Source: Actinophytocola glycyrrhizae
GTDB taxonomy: Bacteria > Actinomycetota > Actinomycetes > Mycobacteriales > Pseudonocardiaceae
Assembly: GCF_042653545.1 (NCBI RefSeq)
Contig: NZ_JBHSIS010000025.1
Span: forward strand, 68,756-132,755
Direction: 5' to 3'
Length of the DNA stretch: 64,000 nt
Shown: positions 53,375 through 62,235 of the stretch, one piece after another
How the letters are laid out: each line of letters begins with the position of its first letter
Position numbering within the stretch: the first letter of the stretch is position 1
Notes under the pieces: model-generated
Told to the model about the DNA's origin: nothing
Databases searched by the model: none
The model's input: only the letters and a program-made list of their open reading frames with translations
Position numbers and translations under genes: made by a program

Positions 53375-54528
53375 CCATCAACAGCCCCAAGGGCTTCCGG
53401 TCCTCTGGGGTCGCCGCCGGGATCAAGGAGAACGGCAACAAGGACGTGACCCTCGTGGTCAACGACGGCCCGCTCGACGTGGCCGCTGGCGTCTTCACCC
53501 GCAACAAGGTGAAGGCCGCGCCCGTGCTGTGGTCCCAGCAGGTCCTGGCGACCGGCCGGGTGAAAGCGGTCGTGCTGAACTCGGGCGGCGCCAACGCCTG
53601 TACCGGCCAGGAAGGCTTCCAGGACACCCACGCGACCGCCGAGCACGTCGCCGCGACGCTGGGCATCGGCGCGATCGACGTCGCCGTCTGCTCCACCGGC
53701 CTGATCGGCGCCCGCCTGCCGATGGACAAGCTCAGGGCGGGGGTCACCGCCGCAGCCGCGCGGCTGGCCGACACCGAGGAAGCGGGTGTCGACGCCGCCA
53801 CGGCCGTCATGACCACCGACAGCGTGCCCAAGCACGCCGAGTCGGTCCAGGACGGCTGGGCGCTCGGCGGTTTCGCCAAGGGCGCAGGCATGTGCGCGCC
53901 GAACATGGCGACGATGCTCGCGGTCATCACCACCGACGCGGTACTCGACCGGTCCGGGCTGGACGCCGCACTGCGGGCCGCGGTGAACGTCACCTTCAAC
54001 GCGCTCGACGTCGACGGCGGCACGTCCACCAACGACACCGTGCTGCTGCTGTGCTCCGGCGCGTCCGGCAGGGAAGTCCCCGTCGAGGAGTTCACCGACA
54101 AGCTCACCGGGCTGTGCCGCGACCTCGTCGCCCAGCTGCAGGCCGACGCCGAGGGCGTCACCAAGCACGTCACGATCACCGTGCGCGGTGCCGTCAGCGA
54201 CGCGGAGGCGGCCACGACCGCGCGGACCGTCGCGCGTGACAACCTCTGCAAGACGGCGTTCTTCGGCTCCGACCCGAACTGGGGTCGCATCGCGATGGCG
54301 GTCGGCAACGCACCGGTCGGGTTCGACCCGGCGAAGCTGGACATCACGATCAACGGCGTCGTGGTCTGCGCGGCCGGCGCGGCGGGGGAGGACCGGTCGA
54401 AGGCGGACCTGTCCGGCCGCGACATCACCGTCGAGATCGACCTGCACGCCGGGCCGGGCAACGCGACCGTGCTGACCACCGACCTGTCGCACGGCTACGT
54501 CGAAGAGAACAGCGCGTACTCGTCATGA
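53371..54528 (+). CDS. argJ: Glutamate N-acetyltransferase / bifunctional ArgJ
   Basis: The 385-residue protein is an autoprocessing Ntn-type acetyltransferase. The cleavage and nucleophile motif KGAGMCAPNMATMLA places the nucleophile at Thr181, splitting it into alpha and beta chains. Other landmarks are NSGGANACTG and SDPNWGRI. It regenerates N-acetylglutamate by transfer from N-acetylornithine and may also use acetyl-CoA, which would make argA unnecessary. GTG 53371 overlaps argC; argB overlaps it by four bases. Confidence 0.96.
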   Translation: MTINSPKGFRSSGVAAGIKENGNKDVTLVVNDGPLDVAAGVFTRNKVKAAPVLWSQQVLATGRVKAVVLNSGGANACTGQEGFQDTHATAEHVAATLGIGAIDVAVCSTGLIGARLPMDKLRAGVTAAAARLADTEEAGVDAATAVMTTDSVPKHAESVQDGWALGGFAKGAGMCAPNMATMLAVITTDAVLDRSGLDAALRAAVNVTFNALDVDGGTSTNDTVLLLCSGASGREVPVEEFTDKLTGLCRDLVAQLQADAEGVTKHVTITVRGAVSDAEAATTARTVARDNLCKTAFFGSDPNWGRIAMAVGNAPVGFDPAKLDITINGVVVCAAGAAGEDRSKADLSGRDITVEIDLHAGPGNATVLTTDLSHGYVEENSAYSS

Positions 54529-55412
54529 CCATCCCGCAGGCAGCGGAGAAGGCCGCGGTCCTGATCGAGGCACTGCCGTGGCTGCAACGGTTCCACGGAG
54601 CGACGGTCGTCGTGAAGTACGGCGGCAACGCGATGGTCGACGACGAGCTGAAGGCCGCGTTCGCGCAGGACATGGTGTTCCTGAAGCTGTGCGGCCTGCA
54701 CCCGGTCGTGGTGCACGGCGGCGGCCCGCAGATCACCGCCATGCTCAACCGGCTCGGCATTCCCGGCGAGTTCAGGGCGGGCCTGCGTGTCACCACACCG
54801 GAGACCATGGACGTGGTCCGGATGGTGCTCACCGGTCAGGTGTCCCGCGAGCTGGTCGCGCTGATCAACGCGCACGGCCCGTACGCGGTCGCGATCTCCG
54901 GCGAGGACGCGCGCCTGCTCACCGCGCAGCGCCGCACGGCCACCGTCGACGGCACGGAGGTCGACCTCGGTCTCGTCGGCGAGGTCATCGCCGTGAACCC
55001 GGACGCGGTGCTCGACATCGTCCACGCGGGCCGCATCCCGGTCGTCTCCACGGTCGCCCCGGACTCCGACGGCCTGGCGCACAACGTGAACGCCGACACC
55101 GCTGCCGCCGCGATCGCGGTCGCGCTGGAGGCCGAGAAGCTCGTCGTGCTGACCGACGTCGAGGGCCTGTACACGGACTGGCCGAACAAGGACTCGCTGC
55201 TGCACCAGGTCCGCGCGGACGAGCTGGAGCGGCTGCTGCCAGGGCTTGCCAGCGGCATGATCCCGAAGATGGAGGCGTGCCTCGCCGCCGTGCGCGGCGG
55301 GGTGCCACGCGCCCACGTGATCGACGGCAGGCTCGCCCACTCGGTGCTGCTCGAGGTGTTCACCGGCAGCGGCGTCGGCACGATGGTCCTGCCCGAGGAG
55401 GAGAACCAGTGA
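54525..55412 (+). CDS. argB: Acetylglutamate kinase
   Basis: The 295-residue amino-acid kinase phosphorylates N-acetylglutamate. It shows the motif VVKYGGNAMVDDELKAAFAQDMVFLK, the HGGGPQI loop, NVNADTAAAAIA and a C-terminal GSGVGTMV. An N-terminal helix (AEKAAVLIEALPWLQRF) is typical of arginine-sensitive hexameric forms, so feedback inhibition by arginine is likely. ATG 54525 overlaps argJ (ATGA). Confidence 0.96.
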   Translation: MTIPQAAEKAAVLIEALPWLQRFHGATVVVKYGGNAMVDDELKAAFAQDMVFLKLCGLHPVVVHGGGPQITAMLNRLGIPGEFRAGLRVTTPETMDVVRMVLTGQVSRELVALINAHGPYAVAISGEDARLLTAQRRTATVDGTEVDLGLVGEVIAVNPDAVLDIVHAGRIPVVSTVAPDSDGLAHNVNADTAAAAIAVALEAEKLVVLTDVEGLYTDWPNKDSLLHQVRADELERLLPGLASGMIPKMEACLAAVRGGVPRAHVIDGRLAHSVLLEVFTGSGVGTMVLPEEENQ

Positions 55413-56599
55413 TCGGCTCCAATGTGGACGGCCAGGCCAGGTGGCAGGCGTCCCTCATGGACAACTACGGAACGCCGGCACTCACGCTGGTGCGCGGCGA
55501 GGGCGCGTACGTCTGGGACGCCGACGGCAACCGGTACCTCGACCTCGTAGCGGGCATCGCGGTCAACGCGCTGGGCCACGGGCACCCGGCGATCGTGGCC
55601 GCGGTGACCGAGCAGATCCAGACGCTGGGCCACACCTCGAACCTGTACGTCAACCAGGTCACCGTCGAGCTGGCGGAGGAGCTGCTCGACGTGGCCGGGC
55701 TCACCGGCCAGGCGAAGGTCCTTTTCTGCAACTCGGGTGCGGAGGCCGTCGAAGCGGCCGTGAAGCTGTCCCGCCTCACCGGCCGCACCAAGCTCGTGGC
55801 CTGCGACGGCGCGTTCCACGGCCGCACCATGGGCGCGCTCACCGTCACCGGCCAGCCCGCCAAGCGGGCGCCGTTCGAACCGCTGCTGGCCGGTGTCACG
55901 CATGTGCCGTTCGGCGACGTCGACGCGCTGCGTGCCGCCGTGGACGACGAGACGGCCGCGGTGTTCGTCGAGCCGGTGCTCGGCGAGGGCGGCGTGCACC
56001 CGGCCCCGGCCGGCTACCTGCGGGCGGCGCGGGAGATCACGACCAGGACCGGCGCGCTGCTCGTGGTGGACGAGGTACAGACCGGGATCGGCCGCCTCGG
56101 CACGTGGTTCGCGTTCCAGCAGGCAGGCATCACCCCGGACGTGGTCACGCTCGCCAAGGGCCTCGGCGGCGGGCTGCCCATCGGTGCCTGCATCGGTGTC
56201 GGCGCGGCGGGCGACCTGCTCGGGCCCGGCCAGCACGGCACCACGTTCGGCGGCAACCCCGTCTGCTGCGCGGCCGGGCTCGCGGTGCTGCGCACCATCG
56301 CAGCGGACGGTCTGTGCGAGCACGCGGCCACCATGGGCAAGGAGATCACCGCCGGGGTGGAGGCACTCGGGCACCCGCTGGTCACCGAGGTGCGGGGGAG
56401 CGGTCTGCTGCTGGCCATCGGGCTGGCCGAGCCCGTGTCCGGTGCCGTCGCGAGTGCCGCGCTCAAGGCCGGTTACCTGGTCAACAACGTGCAGCCGGAC
56501 TCCGTGCGGCTCGCGCCACCGCTGGTCCTCGACGCCGAGCAGGTGCACGGGTTCCTCGACGCCCTGCCGGGCGTCCTCGACACCGCACGGGAGGCGTGA
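55409..56599 (+). CDS. argD: Acetylornithine aminotransferase
   Basis: The 396-residue class III aminotransferase converts acetylglutamate semialdehyde to acetylornithine. Motifs: YLDLVAGIAVNALGHGHP, NSGAEAVEAAVKLSR, the PLP-contact Asp in LVVDEVQTGIGRLGTW and the Schiff-base Lys250 in LAKGLGGGLPIGA. The start GTG 55409 overlaps the argB stop by four bases. Confidence 0.96.
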   Translation: MIGSNVDGQARWQASLMDNYGTPALTLVRGEGAYVWDADGNRYLDLVAGIAVNALGHGHPAIVAAVTEQIQTLGHTSNLYVNQVTVELAEELLDVAGLTGQAKVLFCNSGAEAVEAAVKLSRLTGRTKLVACDGAFHGRTMGALTVTGQPAKRAPFEPLLAGVTHVPFGDVDALRAAVDDETAAVFVEPVLGEGGVHPAPAGYLRAAREITTRTGALLVVDEVQTGIGRLGTWFAFQQAGITPDVVTLAKGLGGGLPIGACIGVGAAGDLLGPGQHGTTFGGNPVCCAAGLAVLRTIAADGLCEHAATMGKEITAGVEALGHPLVTEVRGSGLLLAIGLAEPVSGAVASAALKAGYLVNNVQPDSVRLAPPLVLDAEQVHGFLDALPGVLDTAREA

Positions 56600-56600
56600 C

Positions 56601-57518
56601 GTGGTCCGGCACTTCCTGCGCGACGACGACCTGACACCCGGCGACCAGCTCGCCGTACTCGACCTCGCCGACCGGATGAAGGCCGACAAGCTCGGCTTCA
56701 CCCCGCTCACCGGGCGGTCCGTCGCGACGATCTTCGAGAAGAACTCCACCCGCACCCGCCTTTCGTTCGAGGTAGGCATCAACCAGCTCGGCGGCCAGCC
56801 GATCGTCATAGACGGCCGCACCATGCAACTCGGCCGCGAGGAGACCATCGAGGACACCTCGCGGGTGCTGTCCCGCTACGTCGACGCGGTCGTGTGGCGG
56901 ACGTACGCGCAGCCCAGGATCGTCGCGATGGCCTCGGCCTCACGGGTCCCGGTGATCAACGCGCTCACCGACGAGTTCCACCCCTGCCAGGTGCTCGCCG
57001 ACCTGCAGACCATCCGCGAACGGCTCGGCAGGCTCGCCGGCGTCACGCTGACCTACCTCGGCGACGGCGCGAACAACATGTCCCACTCGCTGCTGCTGGG
57101 TGGTGCCACCGCGGGGCTGCACGTCCGCGTCGCGCACCCGGAGGGGTTCGCGCCGCTGCCGGACGTGCTGCGCGACGCCGACAAGCGCGCGGCAGGAACG
57201 GGCGGCTCGGTGACCGTCCTGTCCGACCCGCACGCCGCGGTCGAGGGCACGGACGTGCTGGTCACCGACTCGTGGACGTCCATGGGACAGGAGAACGACG
57301 GCAAGGACCGGGTCTCGCCGTTCCGCCCGTTCCAGATCAACGAGGCACTGGTCGAGCGGGCCGCGCCGGGCGCGATCGTGCTGCACTGCCTGCCTGCCCA
57401 CCGCGGGTGGGAGATCACCGACGAGGTGCTCGACTGCCCGGCGAGCGCGGTGTGGGACGAGGCGGAGAACCGCCTGCACGCCCAGAAGGCACTGCTCATG
57501 TGGGCGGTGGGGGTATGA
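56601..57518 (+). CDS. argF: Ornithine carbamoyltransferase
   Basis: The 305-residue enzyme makes citrulline from ornithine and carbamoyl phosphate. It has the carbamoyl-phosphate loop FEKNSTRTRLSFE, HPCQ in the FHPCQVLADLQT motif, and HCLPAHRGWEITDEVL near the end (the ornithine Cys). The GTG is one base after the argD stop (TGA C GTG). argR overlaps its end by four bases. Confidence 0.96.
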   Translation: MVRHFLRDDDLTPGDQLAVLDLADRMKADKLGFTPLTGRSVATIFEKNSTRTRLSFEVGINQLGGQPIVIDGRTMQLGREETIEDTSRVLSRYVDAVVWRTYAQPRIVAMASASRVPVINALTDEFHPCQVLADLQTIRERLGRLAGVTLTYLGDGANNMSHSLLLGGATAGLHVRVAHPEGFAPLPDVLRDADKRAAGTGGSVTVLSDPHAAVEGTDVLVTDSWTSMGQENDGKDRVSPFRPFQINEALVERAAPGAIVLHCLPAHRGWEITDEVLDCPASAVWDEAENRLHAQKALLMWAVGV

Positions 57519-58033
57519 CCGCGGTGTCCAACACGACGCGGGTCGCCAGGCAGGCGAGGATCGTCGAGCTGGTCACCTCGATGGGTGTCCGCAGCCAGAC
57601 CGAGCTGGCGAAGCTCCTCGCGGGCGAAGGCATCGACGTCACCCAGGCGACCCTGTCCCGAGACCTCGACGAGCTGGGCGCGGTCAAGCTCCGCGGGGTC
57701 GACGGCGGCGCCGCCGTCTACGTGATCCCCGAGGACGGCGCACCCGTGCGCGGCGTCCAGGGCGGCACGTCCCGGCTGTCCCGCCTGCTCACCGAGCTGA
57801 TGGTGTCCGCCGACTACTCCGCCAACCTGACCGTGCTGCGAACACCGCCCGGTGCCGCGCAGTTCCTCGCCAGCGCGATCGACCGGGCCGCCCTGCACGA
57901 GGTCGTCGGCACCATCGCGGGCGACGACACCGTGATGGTCATCGCCAGGGAGCCCTTGTCCGGCCAGGACCTGGCGCAACGCTTCACCGCCCTCGCGGCG
58001 GGCATGCACGAAGGAGACAACGACGATGAGTGA
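57515..58033 (+). CDS. argR: Arginine repressor
   Basis: The 172-residue regulator has an N-terminal winged HTH (RVARQARIVELVTSMGVRSQTELAKLLAGEGIDVTQATLSRDLDELG) and a C-terminal arginine-binding, hexamerising domain (GAAQFLASAIDRAALHEVVGTIAGDDTVMVIAR). ATG 57515 overlaps argF. Being inside the operon it represses, it probably acts on the ARG box at 52331. It is followed with an eight-base overlap by the argG relic. Confidence 0.96.
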   Translation: MTAVSNTTRVARQARIVELVTSMGVRSQTELAKLLAGEGIDVTQATLSRDLDELGAVKLRGVDGGAAVYVIPEDGAPVRGVQGGTSRLSRLLTELMVSADYSANLTVLRTPPGAAQFLASAIDRAALHEVVGTIAGDDTVMVIAREPLSGQDLAQRFTALAAGMHEGDNDDE

Positions 58034-58100
58034 GCGGATCGTCCTCGCCCACTCGGGCGGTCTCGACACGTCGGAAATTTCGCAGCGAAGAGGGACCAGC
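58026..58100 (+). pseudogene. Relic of argG (argininosuccinate synthase), first 16 codons
   Basis: The frame opens with MSERIVLAHSGGLDTS, the invariant ATP-pyrophosphatase start of argininosuccinate synthase, and overlaps the argR stop by eight bases, as an intact argG should. Immediately after Ser16 the next bases are EISQRRGTS and then ArgH begins at 58101, in the same frame with no stop. The remaining roughly 380 codons are absent. The usual argF-argR-argG-argH order makes this an internal deletion, not a coincidence. Confidence 0.85.
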
Positions 58101-59510
58101 ATGTCTGAGCCGACTGCCCTGTGGGGTGGCCGTTTTTCGTCCGGACCGGCCGAGGCGATGGCGCGGCTGTCGCTGTCGACCCACTTCGACTGGCGTCTCG
58201 CGCCCTACGACATCGCGGGTTCCAGGGCGCACGCGCGGGTGCTGCACAACGCGAAGCTGCTGACCGACGACGAGCTGGCAGGGATGCTCGACGCGCTGGA
58301 CTCACTGGCCGATGACGTGGCGGCCGGCGCGTTCACGCCCGTGCTCGCCGACGAGGACGTGCACACCGCGCTCGAACGCGGCCTCATCGAACGTGCGGGT
58401 CCCGAGCTCGGCGGCAAGCTGCGCGCGGGCCGGTCCCGCAACGACCAGGTCGCGACGCTGTTCCGGATGTGGCTGCGGGACGCGGCCCGCCGGATCGCGG
58501 TCGGGGTCGACCACGTCGTGGCCGCGCTGCTGCACCAGGTGGACGAACACCCGACCGCGGTCATGCCGGGCCGGACCCACCTGCAGCACGCGCAGCCGGT
58601 GCTGCTCGCACACCACCTGCTGGCGCACGTCCAGCCGCTGCTGCGTGACCTGGACCGCCTGCGGGACTGGGACAGGCGCGCGGCCGTGTCGCCCTACGGT
58701 TCGGGTGCGCTGGCCGGGTCGTCGCTCGGTCTGGATCCCGAAGCGGTCGCCAGGGAGCTGGGTTTCGACGCGTCGGCGGAGAACTCGATCGACGGCACCG
58801 CGTCCCGCGACTTCGCCGCCGAGATGGCGTTCGTGCTGGCCATGCTGGGCGTGAACCTGTCGCGGATCGCCGAGGAGACGATCATCTGGACGACCGCCGA
58901 GTTCGGCTACGCGACGCTCGACGACGCGTGGGCGACCGGCTCGTCGATCATGCCGCAGAAGAAGAACCCGGACGTCGCGGAGCTGACGCGGGGCAAGTCG
59001 GGGCGGCTGATCGGCAACCTGACGGGGCTGCTGGCGGTGCTGAAGGCGCAGCCGCTGGCGTACAACCGCGACCTGCAGGAGGACAAGGAGCCGCTGTTCG
59101 ACTCGGTCGAGCAGTTGGAGCTGCTGCTGCCCGCCATCGCGGGCATGCTCGGCACGCTCACGTTCCACACCGACCGCATGGCGCAGCTCGCGCCCGCCGG
59201 GTTCACCCTCGCCACCGACATCGCGGAATGGCTCGTCCGCCAGGGGGTGCCGTTCCGCGTCGCGCACGAGGCGGCGGGGGACTGCGTGCGGGTCGCCGAG
59301 ACCAGGGGCGTCGGCCTCGAGGACCTGACCGACGAGGAGCTGACCGGTGTGCACCCCGCGCTCTCACCCGAGGTGCGTGACGTGCTGACGGTCGACGGCT
59401 CGATCGCCTCCCGCGACGCGTACGGCGGCACGGCTCCCGCACGGGTGGCCGAGCAGCGCGCCCGCGTCACCGAAGTGCTCGCCGACCTGCGAACCTGGTA
59501 TGCACAATAG
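58101..59510 (+). CDS. argH: Argininosuccinate lyase
   Basis: The 469-residue lyase splits argininosuccinate to arginine and fumarate. It begins SEPTALWGGRFSSGPAEAM and has the signature TGSSIMPQKKNPD (Ser281-282, Lys287) and MPGRTHLQHAQPV. ATG 58101 has an AGAGGGACC ribosome site, so a free ArgH is made even though the frame upstream fuses to the argG relic. A 25-residue N-terminal extension would result if translation began at 58026. With argG gone here, argininosuccinate must come from an ArgG encoded elsewhere. Confidence 0.95.
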   Translation: MSEPTALWGGRFSSGPAEAMARLSLSTHFDWRLAPYDIAGSRAHARVLHNAKLLTDDELAGMLDALDSLADDVAAGAFTPVLADEDVHTALERGLIERAGPELGGKLRAGRSRNDQVATLFRMWLRDAARRIAVGVDHVVAALLHQVDEHPTAVMPGRTHLQHAQPVLLAHHLLAHVQPLLRDLDRLRDWDRRAAVSPYGSGALAGSSLGLDPEAVARELGFDASAENSIDGTASRDFAAEMAFVLAMLGVNLSRIAEETIIWTTAEFGYATLDDAWATGSSIMPQKKNPDVAELTRGKSGRLIGNLTGLLAVLKAQPLAYNRDLQEDKEPLFDSVEQLELLLPAIAGMLGTLTFHTDRMAQLAPAGFTLATDIAEWLVRQGVPFRVAHEAAGDCVRVAETRGVGLEDLTDEELTGVHPALSPEVRDVLTVDGSIASRDAYGGTAPARVAEQRARVTEVLADLRTWYAQ

Positions 59511-59517
59511 TTGTGCA
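59501..59517. promoter_or_regulatory. ArsR-type operator 1
   Basis: A perfect palindrome TGCACAA-TAG-TTGTGCA overlaps the argH stop codon. Its half-site TGCACA is shared with the next palindrome, suggesting one dimeric repressor binds both. Confidence 0.65.
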
Positions 59518-59525
59518 AAGAAAGT

Positions 59526-59544
59526 GTGCACAGTTATTGTGCAC
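59526..59544. promoter_or_regulatory. ArsR-type operator 2
   Basis: A second inverted repeat, GTGCACA-GTTAT-TGTGCAC, ends two bases before the ATG of the regulator gene. No ribosome site fits in between, so the transcript is probably leaderless and would be directly blocked by bound repressor. Confidence 0.68.
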
Positions 59545-59546
59545 GC

Positions 59547-60116
59547 ATGGACAACCTGCACCTGGACAGCCGCGCCCTGCGGGTGCTCGCGCACCCCCTC
59601 CGGGCGCGGCTGCTCAGCGAGCTGAGGCTGAATGGCGCCGCGACCGCCACCCAGCTCGCCGAGCGCCTGTCGACGAACACCGGCGCCACCAGCTACCACC
59701 TGCGCAAACTCGCCGAGGTGAACCTGGTCGTCGAAACGGGGGACGGCAGCGGCAAGCAACGGTTCTGGCAGGCCGCGCAGGAAGCACACAGCTGGTCGGA
59801 AGCCGACTTCGCGGCCGACCCGGACGCCATGGCCGCCTCCGGCTGGCTGCGGCAGCACTACTTCAGCCACTTCTCCGAGCAGCTCGCCCGGTGGGATGAC
59901 CAACGGCCGTCCTGGCCGGTCGAGTGGCGCGACGCGGCACACATGTCCGACATGCTGTTCACCGCCACCGCCGAGGAGCTGAGCGAGCTGATGACCGAAC
60001 TGGAGTCGGTCATGGAGCGCTTCGGCGAGAGGCTCGGCAATGAGCCCCGCCCCGGCGCCCGGCGGGTGTCGGTCCTGCTCAACGCCATGCCCATCGACCC
60101 GGACGACAGACCGTGA
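59547..60116 (+). CDS. ArsR-like winged-helix regulator
   Basis: The 189-residue protein has an ArsR HTH (ALRVLAHPLRARLLSELRLNGAATATQLAERLSTNTGATSYHLRKLAEVNLV) followed by a helical C-terminal part (HMSDMLFTATAEELSELMTELESVMERF). ATG 59547 is preferred because two palindromes abut it. Its stop overlaps the transporter GTG (GTGA). It likely represses this two-gene unit; no metal-binding cysteines are seen, so the ligand is probably organic. Confidence 0.87.
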   Translation: MDNLHLDSRALRVLAHPLRARLLSELRLNGAATATQLAERLSTNTGATSYHLRKLAEVNLVVETGDGSGKQRFWQAAQEAHSWSEADFAADPDAMAASGWLRQHYFSHFSEQLARWDDQRPSWPVEWRDAAHMSDMLFTATAEELSELMTELESVMERFGERLGNEPRPGARRVSVLLNAMPIDPDDRP

Positions 60117-61354
60117 CCGGCACCCAGGCACGCAACCGCTACCTGTTCCTGCTCGCCCTGCGCTGGTTCCCGGTCGGGCTGTGGGTGCCGCTCGTGGTCC
60201 TGCTGCCACTCGACCGCGGCCTGACACTCGCGGAAGCCGGCCTGGCGGCGTCACTGCAGGGCTTCGTCGTCCTCGCACTGGAGCTGCCGACCGGCGGCCT
60301 GTCCGACTCGTGGGGCCGTCGCCCGGTCCTGTTGCTCTCGTCGGTCATCGGCCTGGCCTCGGTCACCGTCCTGGTGTTCGCGGACACCTTCGCCATGTTC
60401 GCCCTGGTCTGGGTGTTGCAGGGCGTCTACCGCGCGCTGGACAGCGGCCCGCTCGAGTCCTGGTACGTCGACGCGACGCTGGCAGCCGACCCGGACGCGA
60501 AGCTGGAGCGCGGGCTCTCCGCGGGCGGCACGGTGGCGGGCGCCGCCATCGGCACCGGCGCGCTCGTCACCAGCGGGATCGTGGCGTGGATCCAGGTGCC
60601 CGGCGTGCCCACGCTCGTGCAACCCGTCCTGCTCATCCTCGCCCTGCAGCTCGCCGGGTTCGCCGCCCTCGCCCTGCTGGTCCGCGAGGCCCCGCACCCC
60701 GATGGCAAGCGCTCGCTGCTCGCGTCGGTCCGCGACGTGCCCAGGGTGATCGCCGAGGGCGCCGGCATCGTCCGGCGCTCCCGCGTGCTGCTCTGCCTGC
60801 TCGGGGTGTCCCTGTGCTGGGGCTTCGGCATGGTCACCTTCGAGGTGCTGATGCCGGTCCGCCTGTCCGAACTGGTCGGCGGTCCGGAGCGGGCGGCGGA
60901 GCTGGCCGGCCCGGTCGGTGCCGCCGCCTGGTTCGTCAACGCGCTCGGTGCCGGGGCGATCCCGCTGCTCACGGCACGGATCGGGGTCGGGCGGACCGCG
61001 GCCGTGCTGCCGTTGCTGCAGGGCGCCGCGATCGTGACCATGGGACTGGTCGCCGGTCCCGCCGGGGTCATCGTCGCCCACCTGGTCTGCTACACCGCGC
61101 ACGGCGCGAGGGGGCCGGTCAGCATGACGCTGCTGCACCGGGAGGTCACCAGCGAGCACCGGTCGACCGTCATGTCGATGAGCTCGATGGTCTGGCAACC
61201 GGCGGGCGCACTCGGCCAGATCGTGCTCACCCAGGTCGCGACCGGGGTCTCGACCGGCTTCGCGATCGTCGTCGGCGGCGTGGTGCTGGCCATGGCGGCG
61301 CCGCTGTACCTGCCCGCGATCCGTGCCGAGCGGCGCGAACCGGCGCCCGTATAG
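60113..61354 (+). CDS. MFS transporter, 12-TM type
   Basis: The 413-residue exporter has MFS motifs (LSDSWGRRPVLLLSSV, LQGVYRALDSGPLESWYVDATL) and about 12 transmembrane helices. GTG 60113 overlaps the regulator stop by four bases. Being co-transcribed with an ArsR-like regulator, it is a good candidate for inducible drug or metabolite efflux. Confidence 0.9.
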   Translation: MTGTQARNRYLFLLALRWFPVGLWVPLVVLLPLDRGLTLAEAGLAASLQGFVVLALELPTGGLSDSWGRRPVLLLSSVIGLASVTVLVFADTFAMFALVWVLQGVYRALDSGPLESWYVDATLAADPDAKLERGLSAGGTVAGAAIGTGALVTSGIVAWIQVPGVPTLVQPVLLILALQLAGFAALALLVREAPHPDGKRSLLASVRDVPRVIAEGAGIVRRSRVLLCLLGVSLCWGFGMVTFEVLMPVRLSELVGGPERAAELAGPVGAAAWFVNALGAGAIPLLTARIGVGRTAAVLPLLQGAAIVTMGLVAGPAGVIVAHLVCYTAHGARGPVSMTLLHREVTSEHRSTVMSMSSMVWQPAGALGQIVLTQVATGVSTGFAIVVGGVVLAMAAPLYLPAIRAERREPAPV

Positions 61355-61364
61355 GGTCGAACAC

Positions 61365-62003
61365 ATGTCCGTTCCCGGTGCCGCGCCACTGGGCCGGCAG
61401 CTCACCAGGCAGGAGCTGGCGGTCGACCCCCTCGCTGCCGCGAAGCTGCTCCTCGGCTGCGTGATCGAGGCCGGTGACGTGCGGGTACGCCTCGTGGAGG
61501 TGGAGGCCTACCGGGGCGGCGACGACCCGGCCTCGCACTGCTACCGCGGCAGGACCCCGCGCAACGAGGTCATGTTCGGCCCGGCCGGTCACCTGTACGT
61601 GTACTTCGTCTACGGCATGCACTTCTGCGCCAACGTGGTCTCGCTGACCGACGGCGTCCCCGGCGCGGTGCTGCTGCGCGCGGGGGAGGTCGTCGGCGGA
61701 CTGGAGGTGGCGCGGTCCCGGCGGCCCGCGTCCCGCAGCGACGCCGAGCTGGCGAAAGGCCCCGCCCGGCTCACGTCCGTGCTGGGGCTGGCACGCGGCG
61801 ACAACGGCGCCGACCTCACCGACCCGGACTCGCCGGTCCGGCTACACGCGGGCGACCCGGTGCCCCGGGAGCGGATCCTCGCGGGCCCCCGCGTCGGCGT
61901 CGCCGTCGCCGTCGACGTTCCGTGGCGGTTCTGGATCGAGGGCTCACCGGCCGTGAGCGTGTACCGGCGAGGTGGAAAACGCCGGGTCAGAGCTGTTCGC
62001 TGA
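61365..62003 (+). CDS. 3-methyladenine DNA glycosylase (AAG/MPG family)
   Basis: The 212-residue enzyme removes alkylated and deaminated purines. It shows LARQ..-like RQLTRQELAVDPLAAAKLLLG, VEVEAYRGGDDPASHCYRGRTPRNEVMFGPAGHLYVYFVYGMHFCANVV (catalytic Glu, Tyr/His), and the DNA-intercalating region near GPARLTSVLGLA. ATG 61365. Length is typical of bacterial AAG. Convergent with the PASTA gene, overlapping by about 17 bases. Confidence 0.93.
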   Translation: MSVPGAAPLGRQLTRQELAVDPLAAAKLLLGCVIEAGDVRVRLVEVEAYRGGDDPASHCYRGRTPRNEVMFGPAGHLYVYFVYGMHFCANVVSLTDGVPGAVLLRAGEVVGGLEVARSRRPASRSDAELAKGPARLTSVLGLARGDNGADLTDPDSPVRLHAGDPVPRERILAGPRVGVAVAVDVPWRFWIEGSPAVSVYRRGGKRRVRAVR

Positions 62004-62235
62004 CGTCCTCGCGGTGCGGTGGCAGCGGCTTGCGAGGCTCACGGACCCCCGCTCCGCCGTCATCGGGGATCTCCACCCACACGGTCACCGGGTCCCACCG
62101 GTGCAGCGGTGTCCTCGGCGGCGGGGACTGCCGGACCACCACACCGTGCATCACGGGGTCGGGCGCGTCGGGATCGGGACCCTGCAGCAGCAGCCCGTGG
62201 TCGTGTCCCAGCAACCACGCGTTGAGCGCCTGCAT
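61987..62235 (-). CDS. Small PASTA-like protein
   Basis: The 82-residue frame contains a PASTA-like half (VVVRQSPPPRTPLHRWDPVTVWVE) as found in peptidoglycan-sensing kinases, but without a signal peptide or kinase domain. The family N-terminus (KPIYVPDFRG) lies just upstream of ATG 62235 in the same frame, yet the only nearby ATG (62276-62278) is one base out of frame. The true start is therefore unclear: CTG near 62271, or a one-base indel. Function unknown. Confidence 0.6.
   Translation of the reverse strand: MQALNAWLLGHDHGLLLQGPDPDAPDPVMHGVVVRQSPPPRTPLHRWDPVTVWVEIPDDGGAGVREPRKPLPPHREDVSEQL

Noticed and set aside
58026..59510. A single 494-residue ArgG-ArgH fusion protein
   Set aside because: ArgH has its own ATG and ribosome site at 58101; the 25-residue extension contains only the argG start and no further synthase sequence.
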